From NCBI GenBank assembly GCA_024752435.1, contig CP103023.1, forward strand, positions 1,798,001 through 1,862,000: a DNA stretch of 64,000 bases. The letters are read 5' to 3'. The notes beneath the pieces are model-generated. The model did no database searches. It was given only the letters and a program-made list of their open reading frames with translations, and was not told the origin of the DNA. Shown here one piece after another: positions 10,364 through 22,806 of this stretch; the stretch's first letter is position 1; every line of letters begins with the position of its first letter. The position numbers and the translations under genes are program-made. This DNA is from Allantophomopsis cytisporea (Eukaryota > Ascomycota > Leotiomycetes > Phacidiales > Phacidiaceae).

Positions 10364-13300
10364 TCATTCCACCTCGCCAGCCCTCAATCCCAAAATCTCT
10401 TTCCTCAACGCGACATTCTCCCTCTTAACGCGTGCATTTTCTTCCCCCACGTCGCGAATTTTCTCCACGAGCGCGATTCCCTCGTCGCGGCCCTTGCCTC
10501 TCAATGCCTTCACGATCTTCCCGAGCTCGGTATTGAACCGCTCATACAGCAGCTCATTCTCCGCCGCCGCCTCTTTGTACAGCTGTTCCAGCGCCGTGAC
10601 TTTCGTCTCGGAAGCTACCAGGCTTGTCTCGAGATCTGCTTTCACAGCGTCGTTGCGTGCATTCAGCTCTTTAATCGCGAGTGGGATTCGCGATTCAAGC
10701 GCCTTTACTTTCTCCGAGACCGTAGCCAGTTTCTCAGATGTGGTCGGCGAAGATGAAGACGTGGTTGTGTGCGAGGATGAATGCCCACCGCTCAACCGTG
10801 CCATCTCCTCTCCAATACGTTTGAGTTCCCATTGCAGGCCCTCCTCTGCAGCGTTGATAGCTTTCGCCTCGTTCTGCAGGCGCTCACGGAGGCGTATTGG
10901 GCTTTGAAGCTTTAGCTTCTTCTCTTTCGTCGTGGACATTGAAGCTGGCTGACGTGATGGAAGACCACCCGTACTGGTGCCCGGCCTCAGAGCCGGAGAT
11001 GGAGAGGGAATGGAGTCCGCACGATCGCGTGTACCGCGCAGCGTTGGGATGTGTGAGAGAGATGTGGTCTTTGAGTGCCCTTTCCGGAAGGGAGAGGGCC
11101 GGGCTGGACTCGGTGGTGACATAACGTTTTGGTTACGCTCGGTGAGACTGCCTGGCCGTTGAGGTGATAAGGATGTTGTGGGAGAGTTCTCCTTTCTGAA
11201 GAGGGTATCTGAGGACATGTTCAGGGAACGATCGGCGGGAATCTTAGATGGGGAGGGGCCACGGGGTGCGGTTTTCGCGCGTTGGGTCCGGTCGGGGCTC
11301 TGTGGGCGGGGAAGTTGACTTGGATCTGGGAGGCGACGGATTGAAAGGGGCATTACTGATGGAGGGACATTCTCATTCAATTGAGTTGTCTCCATCAGTG
11401 ACTTGAGGTCTGAGAGAGAGCTGCGTCTAGGCTTCTTTTTTAGTGTATTAGGGGCAATTTTCGAGGACTCCACAGGTGGTGAAGCTCGAATTGTGCTCAG
11501 ACGGGAGACCTCTTGGGAATGTGCACTTGAAGGTCTGACATCGAAAGCACCAAGCACTGTTTGCCGCTCACGCGAGTTTGGACGTTGGCTTATAGATCCC
11601 AGCATAGCCTCAGGGTTGACAGATCTTGGTCGATTTATTGTTCCCTTAGAGATGCTGGAGTGTGCAGAACTGTCGCCATTATTGGCTTTGGTTGATTTGC
11701 TAAGAGTCCTCCACACTGAGCTCTTCGAGTCGGAGTCGTTCTTGCTGTTGTGACGTTTCAAGTTGTCAAGTCCAAATCTTCTACGAAGCGAAGATGCGTT
11801 GGAAGTCAACGATCCAGTATTTGTAGCGTGTCTAGAACTCCAAGAAGAAGCTTTGGAGCTTTGTGTACCATAACTGCTGGCAACAGGTTCGGGCTCAGTC
11901 TCAGTCTCTGCCTCATCGAAAACTCGTTCAATATCTTCCACCATGCGGTCAAGGAGATTGATAAAATCATGAGGTTCACCCTCCACAACCAATAGCTCTG
12001 CAAAGGCAGCTGTTAAGGCACCCCTATCCCCATCATTGCCACAACCATCAAGTAGGTCTGCTAACAGGGTGATAATCGCAATGAAAGCCCTCCTGTTCTG
12101 AGGAGCCATGTCACCAAGAACGAGCTTAACGTAATCGGCGAAATCCCCCGGAAACAAAGTAGTGGCTTTGTCTTGCATGGCCTGTAGGATTATGAGCGAG
12201 ACTACAGGTCCCATTTGATCTTTCCACGCAAGTCTGAGGAACTTTTCGAAAGCAACAAACAGTACATCAACTGAAACTTCCACCGCAGCGCGAGTGTCAA
12301 ATGGATTTTCCACATAAGTATTGTAAAGCTCACTGACAGCCAACTCATCTGCTGCTGCTCTACCTCTAAGTACCTTCCCAACCACATTACCCTTACGAGA
12401 CTGAAGAGCAGCAACGTATGCACAGAATGTCTCCTCCAAACGAACTAGAGGGTTAAACGATTGTTGTTCTTCGATGTTCATTCGCAGACTGCTTGTGTAA
12501 CTGCCTTTGTTTTTGGCGTCGGCTTCCGACTGCGCTCTTTGCAGTGGCGGTGCCAGATTAGGTATTGCATTCATCACTGGTGCTCGAGGCATCTTCGGCG
12601 AAGATGCTGAGCTATAGGATCCACCTCCGAGGAAATTTGACAATGATTTCAGAGGAGACGTCGATCGGTACGATTTTGTACGGTCTGTCTCTAGTGCCAC
12701 ATGTAGAGACTTCAGGATTTTTGAATTAAACGATATTAATGCGGATGCCAATGCAATGTTGCCTGGGTTGTGCTGTGCTTTGAGAAGATCTCCCACTGTT
12801 GATTTGTCAGGCATGTTGCATAAGTATGTGACAATCAAACTTACCTCGTTTGACCAATGTAGGCATCACACTCTCCGGAGTTACTTGATCAATGTATACT
12901 TTTCCATTGATACCAGTAACTTCTAGCTTAGACAAACCATCCGTATTTGTCGAGATGTTGGCAACAATATCGACTCCATAGTGACCAACAGGGGCGCCTT
13001 TAGTGCCTTTCTCATGATCAACCACAATACGAATAGGAGCTGGCTCCTTGCGCCCTTCTATCAAGGTGTCGATTCCCTCCTCAAAGACGGCAGCGTACAT
13101 GCTAAGACCAGAATCTCTCCAGTTGCTATGTCTCAAGCACCATTTTTCAGTCTCTCTCTCTGCTTCCGAGAAACGGCCTTCAACTCTAGATTTGGTGACT
13201 TCGTCAATCCACTTCAAAGCTTTCCCTTCGAATGAATTTTGAAGAACAAATCCTCGCACTGTGGCAGAAGGTGGGGCACGATCACGACCAAAACCAGCAT

Positions 13301-15101
13301 CTTTCAGCTCGGCAGAGGAAAGCATCCACAAGATGCGGCTTCCCGAAGATTCAGAGAACCGAACATCACCTAGTGCATGCCAGCCATGGAAAACCAGCTC
13401 ATAGTGGTATTTCTGACCACCCGCCGCGGCCGTCACTGGTGCCATGATGACAGCAGCAGAAGGCTTATCAACTTCCGCCAGGATCCCTCGCGCGGACAAG
13501 TTGCTTCCCCGGGCTCTGCGAAGAATCGCTACGCAGTCGGAAAATAAGAGCAATACCCCGGATCGGGAGCTTTGGCCTGCGATTGGCATATGGTATGGGG
13601 CAGTAAGCTCAGTGAAGTCCACAGCAGAAATGAGTCTGCCTTTCGGGTGGAGTGATGATGGCCATCCCTCAACTAGGTTCTTTAATCTCTTGACGACTTG
13701 CAACTTGTCTTCCTCAGGTGGGTCAAGCGAGCATATAGCCGTGATAATATCTCTCGCTTTCAACATGGGAGCCATGGCCGGATGCATCAGAGGCAGGTAA
13801 TTGACAATATTGTCGATAAATAGACTGTAACGAGGAAGTCGTTGGACAGGCTCAATGATAGCAGATCGAAGTCGTTGCTCGCCAGTCTGTTGTAATCGTT
13901 GAGAGAAGCTGGATTGGTGTTTGGAGAAACCCGTGATGAGCTGAGGGAAATCCTGGCTTGCTCGAATGTAATCTTGATAGCATTCCGAAAATTTGGGAAA
14001 CCATTCGAGAAGAACCTTAGCAAAAGCCACTGCGCCCGTGGGATCCTTTTGTCGACCTGTTCCTCCATATCGTGAAGAGGAGTAGTTGATTACATCCGCC
14101 TCGAGATCCTGCATTGCCTCTTCTTCCGTGTCGTCCATTACTTGCTGAATAGCACCTACAAAAGCCGTGTTAACTTCCAAGATTTGATCGAGACTTTTCG
14201 GAAAGAGTCTCTGAAGATCTTGCTCTGAAGGACTTGAGCTTCCAAAAGTTCTTGTTCTCGCCTTCGCTCGAAATTCGACTGCAATTGTGCTGACAAGCTC
14301 CTGCATCTTTATCACATATCGTTCCTCAGTATCAACTAACTCACTCATCTGTCTTCGCAAGGACAGCTTCTGATCTTTGAGAAACGACTTGCTGCGACCC
14401 AAAGTCGAAGGTCTTGAAGGTGCTCGGCGTAATTTTGAAGTCGGCAAGAAAGTAACCTCTCCAAACTGTCTAACCAGCGGCGCATAATCTCCATACTGTT
14501 CCAATACGGGATCTTTCAAGACACTGTCTTGCATATCCTCAAAAGTCTGTTGCATGGGCGAAATACTCCCTGGAGGTAAAACCAAGTCCACATCCACATG
14601 GTTGACGAATTGAGTTTTGAAAGCCGCTTCGATATCTTGTATAACATCCTCTATATTGTCAACCTTCACCATGTTCGCCGCCAAATCCGCCGCATGTTGT
14701 TCGCCAAATAATGTTGGGGTAACTCCCGGTCTCTTCGTCTTCGAATACGCCGACTGCACAATGAGAGCACTTTTGGCAACATCCGGCAATTGCTTGAAAT
14801 AATGCAGGAGACCGAAAGCAAGACCGCGACATATTTCGTCGCCCTGCTTCTCGCGTGGTAAATGGTCGACGGCTGCGTACAAGGGCGAGCCGGGCGCAAT
14901 GGTGAGACGAGGGTAGCTCTGCAGACCTGCTGCAGTGAAAATGTGAGCTTGGATTCTGGAGCTGTTGTTCGTAGAATTGGTCGTTGTTGAGGCACCGTGG
15001 AAGATGAGGACTGGCGAATGTGACAATTGCGAATCGGTCGTGTAGTAGAGAGTCACCTCGCGCGGTGACAAGACGGCGAGCGCTTCGGTGAGCTGCACCA
15101 T
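10364..15101 (-). CDS. DH-domain Rho GEF, probably BUD3-like
   Basis: Exons are 15101-12845 and 12795-10364 (49-nt intron with CTGAC branch site). The joined protein has 1562 residues. A Dbl-homology domain spans about residues 250-480: it starts near LRRQMSELVDTEERYVIKMQEL and holds the helix IIEPVQRLPRYSLFIDNI. A PH-like region follows. Residues of about 850-1050 look like a degenerate RhoGAP fold. A long disordered Ser/Pro/Arg stretch and a C-terminal coiled coil (last 130 residues) end the protein. Length and order fit the filamentous-fungal BUD3 family, known as a GEF for Rho4 in septation. The DH domain is clear; the BUD3 assignment is by size and architecture and could be another large fungal RhoGEF. 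Start choice: first ATG after the promoter, with a plausible conserved N-terminus. Confidence 0.8.
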
Positions 15102-16646
15102 GATGGCGCGATGGTGAAGAGAGCGAGCAATTCGAGTTGGGAATTGACTTCGTCTTCAGCTTTTGGCGTCACCTAGGACTTCATACACAGGCGGCGACCA
15201 AGAAGACCCATTTATTGAAGATCCTAGTCGGTGAGATCGTGGGGTCACAGCGTGATGTTATGCTTGGTCGGAGTTTGTGGATTGGAGAGGCTGGAGAATC
15301 ACAAGGGGAAAGTAAACAAAGCGGGACTTGAGGTGCAGATGTGTGCAGGTGGTGCAGCTGCAGCTTGCAGCAGCAGCAAGGCAGCTGAGAGGGAGGTAGT
15401 GCGCTGCATTTACGTGAGAGTGTTGAGCGCTACATTAGGCATGAACATGAACATGAAGTCAATGAGAAGTGAATCAGTAGTCGTGTCTGACCGAAATCTC
15501 TCTTACTCCCTACTATACAACTCTAGGATTTGCCCTGGAACAATATTGCAATCTCCATTGATCGATCTCGTCTGCCAGCGACGGTTTACCTTTGGAACTG
15601 GCCAGGCTAAGGTCCGGGTGATGTATGATGTACGATGATGGGCTATTAGTTGAAAGCTACAGCTGGGATGACCCGAGTTCCCTTCGAAGTCTGCTATTCT
15701 AGTCACCCCAGAAGTTGGAACTTGGTGGATTAAAAGGCTCACCGGGCAGAGTTGACCGCTAAGTCGACGCTGAACATGGGTCAAGTCACCGATAGTGGAG
15801 CCAAATGGAAGCGCGCCGGTATGTATCTTTTGTTTCTTTTTCGACGGAGGACATACAAGAAAGTAGCATAGGCAGGTCGGGCAGCAGGGACAAGCAATTG
15901 ACAGACTTCGGGACGAGATCGAGAAGAATGAAAAGAACAAGATACTAAGACTTCAAGACCGTACGATACTGACGAACCACCTACGTGTCAGAGATGTTCA
16001 AGATTTCTAGTACGACTCTAAGATCAGGATACTTTCGTAGTGTCAGTCAGGAGTACCTATATATATATATATGTATGTACAGTACCGAGGCAATACGATG
16101 GTTATTCGTTAAGATATTCGTTAAGATATTCGTTAAGACTTTCAGTCGATGAGATGATGCGATGAGATGAGATGAGATCGATGCCCGAGAATGTTTAAGA
16201 TTGAAGTGCCACGACCTTGTCTTTTCTCATTTAATTCAGGGTAGAGTATATTCAATCTCATACTGCATACATCCATACATCCATACATCCATCCCTCTCA
16301 TCATGTCAGACAGACCATGTCCCACCAGGCAACTTGCATCGTGTGATTGTCACTGAACTGATTGATTGACGCCGATTATGGCCCAACCCCGCCGATTTAC
16401 ATTGCAAATCCGAGACTACCTTACCTACACGACCACAGAATGAGAACCTTTCCCATGTGTGCGAAACACGCCGTTTGCCACGGGCCGCACCAAAGAGCAC
16501 GCCCCGCTGAAGAAGGCCGATGGAACCAAGGAACAATAATTATGGGCAGGGGAAATTGTCCAGTCAAAGTTGGAGAGCACAATCCATCCAACCCCCATTC
16601 CATCGAAATCGACTCCAATCAATCGCGTCCAACATTGGACGAAGAT
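15102..16646. other. Intergenic (divergent promoters of RhoGEF and DCC1) with short repeats
   Basis: It contains a CAG-rich stretch (about 15350-15390), a TA run (about 16058-16072), three copies of a 12-bp unit TATTCGTTAAGA (16103-16138), GATGA repeats and CATA/CATC repeats (about 16265-16290). No credible coding frame was found. Confidence 0.6.
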
Positions 16647-16657
16647 ACGCGACGCGT
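16647..16657. promoter_or_regulatory. Overlapping MCB-type elements upstream of DCC1
   Basis: ACGCGACGCGT holds ACGCGA and the MluI box ACGCGT sharing one base, about 105 bp before the DCC1 ATG. MBF-type factors bind ACGCGT at G1/S genes in yeasts. Use here is inferred. Confidence 0.5.
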
Positions 16658-16759
16658 GCACTGCAGCGGCTGTAGTGATCGTCTGCAAGTCAACGGACAT
16701 TTGGACAATTTGAGATTGACTTGTACAACCGCTACCTACCACAACACAAAAACAGCACG

Positions 16760-17295
16760 ATGGCAACCCAAGACTCAGGGAGCGTTCCATTCAGCGCAAG
16801 CCATGAGCAACAAGTCTTCAAGCTGCTCGAATTACCCTCCGAGCTACTCGCATTATTAGAGTCGCCCAATCCTCCCACGTAAGTAGCCTCGCTCAGCCTC
16901 ACCTCACATAGCATCAAATCCACAAATCTTAATCACCACCATAATGCCTCATGACGAACCGTCTTACCTTGCCTTACCATACCGTACTAACTAACCCTCC
17001 CAGCCTCAACCTCACCTCCGCCCCTCCCTCAACCCCAACAGCCCCCTCCTACGCAGTCCTCAAAACCGACACCAAGACCTACCAGATCCGGCAGAAAAAC
17101 ACCTCGAACCCAATCATGGTTCTCCAGCCGTCACTCACAGCCGCCGGTCCCGACGACGTACCCGTGCCAGGCGTGACATCCATCGCCGTCGTCGAGGACA
17201 CGCTGGAGCTCGTGCCGCTTGAGGCCGAGACGTCGGCAAAGGCGAAGGCAAATAAATGGCATGAGAAGTTTGCGCGGTCGAGGGTGGGGAAGTGA
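16760..17295 (+). CDS. DCC1: Short DCC1-like cohesion/clamp-loader protein
   Basis: Exons are 16760-16878 and 17004-17295 (125-nt intron). The protein has 136 residues. The region FKLLELPSELLALLES, then YAVLKTDTKTYQIRQKNTSN, follows the N-terminal pattern of Dcc1 (FxLLEL..., AVLC.KDKTYDL, TSN). Dcc1 joins Ctf8 and Ctf18-RFC to load or unload PCNA and to help sister-chromatid cohesion. Yeast and human Dcc1 are about 380-390 residues with C-terminal winged-helix domains that touch Pol epsilon. Those are absent here: the frame ends with KWHEKFARSRVGK and a stop. I think this is a short fungal form rather than a truncation, because the ending looks designed (basic tail) and the intron is clean. 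A paired MCB site upstream suits an S-phase role. Confidence 0.7.
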
Positions 17296-17345
17296 AGGGG
17301 AGGAGAGATGGGATGGATGAGTATGGGTGGAATGGGAAAGGAGAT

Positions 17346-17669
17346 TTAGTAGTTGGGCGCTTTTGAAAGTGCGTACAGTGTCTGGTCAAGTGGTGCGGCG
17401 TGAAACACTGCATGCTTTGGTTCATCCATTTCTACGTAGAGATTGTACTTGTACAAGATGTCCATGTTATGCGTGAGGATCGGGTAGGGCGGATGTCCCG
17501 GAATGGAGGACTGAGGTCCGAGGTGTGGGGATCGCGGTAAAAAAAAGTTGACATCGATGGAGTATTGAAAGCGTACTGTATCAGCGATGGAAGAAAGGGG
17601 TCGTAAGATTTGGGCCATCTCAGGAGAAGAAATAGTAGCTGGTAGGAGGGATGTGATATCAATTGTCAT
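17346..17669 (-). CDS. Doubtful 107-codon open frame
   Basis: It starts MTIDITSLLPATISSPEMAQ and ends DQTLYALSKAPNY, 51 bp from the convergent DCC1 stop. The sequence is not low in complexity, but I recognise no family and see no supporting splice or promoter signal. It could be a small gene, a fragment of an older gene, or chance. Confidence 0.22.
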   Translation of the reverse strand: MTIDITSLLPATISSPEMAQILRPLSSIADTVRFQYSIDVNFFLPRSPHLGPQSSIPGHPPYPILTHNMDILYKYNLYVEMDEPKHAVFHAAPLDQTLYALSKAPNY

Positions 17670-17996
17670 AAATCATCCTCATGTAGTTGTCCACATAGCG
17701 TAGTTAGTATTCAGAGCACCGCATTGAAATTTGAGAATTGTATACCAGCAGCTTGCTTGGGTGTCACCGATGGTAACAATGTATCACGCAGCACTTGGTA
17801 ATAAGGAATGTTCCATGGGTTAGAATCCAGCTTACCAGCGGACCGGCCAGCCGAGCCTACGATATATTCGCAGAAGATGTTGAACATCTATACGCAACAC
17901 CAAAACACCAACGCTAAACCCTGTATATCTATAGTAACGATATATGCGCACCGCTAAACAGCCAAGTGCGTCTTAAGCTCTCCAAAATCCAAAAGT

Positions 17997-19939
17997 CTAC
18001 AAACCCAACATACTCATTTGCCTCCTTAGTGGACTAGCAGAAGTGCTATTCTCCTCACTGACATAACAAGCACTATCAGTATCAATATCCCACTCAACTT
18101 CCTCCTCCTTGCTCTCAGCCCCATCCCACCCCTTCTGCATAGCACCACGTGTGTTCCAGCGGAGCTGTCGGGAGACGCTGTCGAACCACTCAGCGCCGGA
18201 GCGGACAACGGTCGGGAATGGATACTGCGAGGCCGCGATTGTGACATGATCGCCCTGTTTGAGCTCGACGCGGCCCTTGCCGTCAAAGGAGCAGTAGGCG
18301 GTCGCGCGGCTATGGCGCGGGATTGAGACACGGAGGAGGAGGGTATCCGAGAGGATCATGGGGCGGAATGAGAGGGTGTGGGGGCAAATAGGGGTAAGGA
18401 GAATAGCGGGGATATCAGGGTGGACCAGGGAGCCGCCTGCTGAGAGGGAGTATGCTGTGGAGCCTAGAGAAACTTAGTATCTTTGTTTTGGGGAGAGGTG
18501 TAAGGAGACTAACCGGTCGGAGTGCTGAAAATGCAGCCGTCGGCTTGCACTACTGTCAATAACTCGTTGTCCCCGTAAAGCTCTAGGTTGGATACATATG
18601 GCGATGGTCCGCGGTCAATGACGAGCTCGTTCAAGACCTCGAATTGCTCGCCTTCCTCGGGGCCGGTCGCTCCATCTCTGTAGACAGTACACGTGAAGCG
18701 CATTCGCAAGTTGACTCTCATTCCATCCTCACCCATGATCTTGTTGAGATGCTGCCTGAACTGCTCATATTCGAAGTTGGTCAAGAAGCCAAGAGAGCCA
18801 AGAGAGAATGACAAAATGGGCGGTACTACACGTTGGAACAACCAGGATGTGAACAATACAGTCCCGTCACCACCGAGGGTTAGGACAAGATCAAACTTGT
18901 CAGGTGACGACCAACAGAGATCGGGAGACCAGTATCTCAGCATCTGCTGGAACCGAGGTTCCCGATCCACCAAAGATTGTGCTCCAAACCTCTTCGAATG
19001 TCGTAGTTTAGCATCGACGTAGACGTTCACACCCAAGTCAGATCCGTATCTTGGTGTAGTAAGTAGCCACTCTGCGAGTTCCCGGGTCAAGTTTACGAGC
19101 TCATTATCTCGTGCCTTGGTAACAATCATAACATTTCTGACAGCTCGTTTTATGGGTCTTCGTTGCAGTTGTTTCGAGACTTCTCGGACACCAGTAGCAG
19201 TTTGCATAAGCCTCGAATGCGACATCCATTCATCGTCTTGGATTTCCTCGAGGACTTTATCGATGTTCACAGCATCATCGAAACGCTGGTGGTAAAAGCA
19301 TGGCGACTGTAAAGCTGGGAAGCGCGCAGTCGACGGGGTACCATAGCGAGTGGCAGGATTGAGAGCGAGATCAGAGAGAGCAGCAGATAATTTCTGGGAT
19401 GAGGCAGTATTGGGCCGAATTTCCCCGTTCTGCTGAGCAATCATATTGGATAAGGATGATGCAATCGAAAGGCCTTGAGGGTTTTGGTTCCTGTTAGATG
19501 AAGCCAGCGCCTTCATAATAGTCTGTCTGGGGATTGATTCAACGGAAAGTGCGTTCTTGCGATGGCCGTGGAAAGTCTTTGGTGTTCGTAATGGGAATAC
19601 CGGCGAGGCGGGCAGTGAAGCTGCAGATGATTCGCTCGAGGAGCCTCCTACAGTAGTGGCAGCAGAGAAGGATGATTCGGAAGTATCATTATCAAGATCA
19701 TCAGAGTATGAAGTGGTGTTAAGTGAGCCTAGTTGTAAGGCATATTCACGAAGTAAGGTCTGACCTAGGCCGGAGGCTGATAGTGGAGAGTTGTTCAGGC
19801 CATGAGGGTTGGTGAGTGAGCGCTCCCCTTGTTTCGAAAGGACGACTTCTTCGAAATGTGGAGGAAAAGAATGGTCCTTCGGCTTAGTAAGAACAGGGTG
19901 GATTGAGGTTGGTGAGGTAAGTGATCGAATGTCTGACAT
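17997..19939 (-). CDS. ATP-NAD kinase (Utr1/Yef1-like)
   Basis: Exons are 19939-18514 and 18463-17997 (50-nt intron). The protein has 630 residues. It phosphorylates NAD(H) to NADP(H) with ATP, supplying cytosolic NADPH. The N-terminal 240 residues are Ser-rich and probably regulatory. The kinase core follows: VMIVTKARDNELVNLTRELAEWL, LVLTLGGDGTVLFTSWLF (GGDGT at about 356-360), ILSFSLGSLGFLTNFEYEQF, NELVIDRGPSPYVSNLELY, then GCIFSTPTG joined across the intron to STAYSLSAGGSLVHPDIPAI and TPICPHTLSFRPMIL. All core motifs are present. It sits downstream of RRP46 in the opposite sense to DCC1. A long N-terminal extension is common in fungal cytosolic NAD kinases. Which yeast paralogue it matches cannot be told by eye. 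Confidence 0.93.
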
Positions 19940-21756
19940 CTTGAAATTGTCTACGAGAGTTATCCCGGCAATCGGAGTTTAGGTGATAGCGGGTCCGATG
20001 ATAATGGTGATAAGACTGTACTACCGAGGGCTTAAGTGCGTGAGCGATTACGAAGACCTGCACAATCGAAGGATGTAAGATCAAGAGAGCGTGCAGATTA
20101 TGATGATGACAAGATGATGAACAGAAATTGAGAAGTCGTCGATCTTTAGGAAACAAGCAAGAGCTTAGAGCTGGCAGAAGCTCGTGTTCCTGATGTTTTC
20201 GGAGTCCGGTGGGCAGGTATTTAATATCTATCGGTGGACGGACAACGCTTTGAGATGCCGTTGTGTGGATCCGGGTGCTTTGGCGGCGGGATCTAAGCTA
20301 GATTTTATCAACCGGCTAATATTGAACGATGATGTCTCTAATAATCTACTGCTTGAACAATAAGGGTCAGTCTCTGACTAAACTGTGCCGCAATATTGTG
20401 ACCATGCTACAATGCTGGATCACGGCCAAAATCATTAGAGGTGACGATGAACAGCCAGGTGCCCTGCGCAATATGATGCTATGTATCTTCAGACTTACCG
20501 AGCCTTGTGTGATGTGACGTTTGACAGGTCTCTCGCCTTGACGAGTTGTATTGAGATGGCGACGGAATGAAAATACAGCTGGCCGTGATTATTTCGGCGG
20601 CAAATCGTAATGTGATTGTGATGAACGTGCAGGTGAAGAATAATAGAAGGTACAAATGTGACCGAATAGAAACAATCGGGTATCGTGAGAAAAAGAGGGT
20701 TCCTAAGGTAATAAGAGATCTATTAAGAGCAGTCTTGTCTAATTGAAGAGGAAATCTGATAGAGGAAAAAGAGAAGAAATGTCTAATAAAAGAAGTGAAA
20801 ATGCGAATAGGCAAGAAGAGCACAAGTTACCAGAACTCGGCTTAGAATAATGAACAGTGTGGACTGGGTCTGAAGATGAAGACTGAAGAAGCATTTTCAG
20901 TAAAGCTTGGTTTATCTTATATTCTGTATACCCCAGCACTCCCATACCACGTAGAAGCCTCGACTGCATTGATTCACTCGCCCTGTGGATAAGAAAGTTA
21001 AGTTCCGAGCACTGATGCACGGTATCGTCTCAAGTCACGGGCTAGCGTTTTCAGGTCGCGACAAAGGAAAAAAGAAAACTCGTATGGAAATCTTCGGCTT
21101 CAGAAAGTGACACTTGACCGCATGATTGATATGAGAGATTTGCACGATGCATGTGGGTTATAGTTGGGGTTAATGCCCGGTGGATTATCATTTCTGGGAC
21201 TGCCAAGTGGCTCTGCAGCAGCCTCTTGTATCCTTCTTTTCTGCCAAGAGTAGAACCCATCATCGCAACCACAAAAACCCCGCGTGGAGTTTAAAGTTAC
21301 GGGCATGACAGCCCACTGTATCGCAGACTCTCAGATTTGCCTCGTCAAAATGTCTTAAAGCTTCGTGTTAAGGGAGGCTTTCGTGCAACAACCAGCCGAG
21401 CGGGCGAGCACTGAAACACTCCGTGAAGGTCTCGAGCACTCAGGGGCCGTGCCCATACCCAGACAACTTCCAGTATCAAAGGTCCACTACCAAGAACATC
21501 CACGAATGGAATAGAAATTCTGACCGCCACCAGAAGAGTAAGATGTAATTATAAGCTTCGAGCCGTGTCTAGTTGATCGCTATAGGCCCGGTGTATCCCT
21601 TAACCGCTGGTAATGTGGAGAGTCGATACTATTCACGATAGTTCATAAGTCGAGTTCCTACGCCGACAAGTGAGACGTACAAGACGACAGCCTATCCACG
21701 GGACAAAGTCGCATAACCCTTCATGGCTTGCTACATGGAGTCTTTTGGTGGATTGC
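19940..21756. other. Intergenic, no gene seen
   Basis: Promoter and leader of the NAD kinase gene, then the 3' flank of RRP46. Small minus-strand frames (for example 21051-21272) have no family match and overlap in other frames. Confidence 0.6.
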
Positions 21757-22616
21757 TCACTCTTTCCAGTGCAGATCCAGAGCCACTTTCTCCTGCATTG
21801 TTGAAGTGATGAAATCTTTCAAGCTGTTTTTGGCTCCACTGTCGCCAATATCTTGCATCTGGTCCACATCTTCGTTGCTAGAACCGCAACAGATCTCCTC
21901 GGCTTCATCGCATACAGCCTCCCATTGCTCCCAACTAAAGCTACCTTCGCTCTCAGCCAGTAGAAGTTTATTCTGCGTAGAGAAGGCCAAAACGTGGACA
22001 GAGCCAGCTTCTCGAATCGCTGCAAGTGTAGGGTTCCTCTGAATGGTTGAAGTGGCTGAAGATGTGACCAATAGGGTCGATGTGACAGTCGTAGAAAGTG
22101 GAATTGCTGCCGAGAGAAGAGCAAGGACACATGTCTGCAACAGTGCAGGAAGTATAGGAAGATTCTGCAATTGGCTATTAGATTGTGGATAAGCTGAAGA
22201 TTATGCTTGAACAAACCGATGAAGCTTGGTTGAGCTTGGTTCCAGCTGTCTCATTCTCTGGCGACCCTATGATCTGCAGCGTAATCTGTATCAACGTACG
22301 TGGAAAGTCTTGTACGAGGATGATTTGGCGAAGGGTAGGTTGCAAGATGGATTCGAGATGTCGTTCTCTCGTACCTGCAGTCGTCAGCTCTTGTGATTAT
22401 GACAATTCTTCTGTCCATAGACCCACCTCCAACGCCTGAAGACGGGCGAACGATCACATCTATTGCTGCCTCTTCCGGGAGCTCGTCGCGACGCTGAACT
22501 TCTATGGGACCATTCACAGAGCCTATGACAGTGTAGCCATTCTGAGAGAATGTAGCTGATCCATCTGCACGGTACAAGTTCGATAGTGTGGCCTTTGGCT
22601 CTGGTGAGACGGTCAT
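21757..22616 (-). CDS. RRP46: Exosome core subunit Rrp46 (RNase PH fold)
   Basis: Exons are 22616-22427, 22374-22217 and 22164-21757 (introns of 52 and 52 nt). The protein has 251 residues. Rrp46 is one of the six RNase PH-like ring subunits of the nuclear and cytoplasmic RNA exosome, which guides RNA to Rrp44/Rrp6 for 3'-5' decay. Motifs: LSNLYRADGSATFSQNG, GSVNGPIEVQRRDELPEEAA, VIVRPSSGVGG, then GTRERHLESILQPTLRQIIL, FPRTLIQITLQII, and LPALLQTCVLALLSAAIPL. The order and spacing fit Rrp46/EXOSC5. An upstream in-frame ATG exists at 22685, but 22616 gives the usual start directly before the ring-domain sequence. It is divergent from RRD2 with about 190 bp between the ATGs. In yeast this subunit has no catalytic activity. 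Confidence 0.88.
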
Positions 22617-22806
22617 ATTGAAGCTGCGTTGTGGAAAATTTCCTTTGATACTGAGTGTTTGCAATTTACTATCGAGCTTGAACATTTTATCACAAGTCGG
22701 CGCATGACGCTAATTGCGGGAGCATCCGCTGCAGCGTCACCCCGCTACACATCACCATGTGTCCCTCCCATCCATCTCTCGTACCATAAACATATACGTA
22801 GGGAAA
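22617..22806. promoter_or_regulatory. Compact divergent promoter, RRP46 / RRD2
   Basis: Only 190 bp separate the two start codons, so both genes must share this segment for transcription initiation. No single motif is identified with confidence. Confidence 0.5.

Noticed and set aside
10119..10907. 262-codon plus-strand frame
   Set aside because: It is an antisense shadow of the RhoGEF C-terminal coiled coil.
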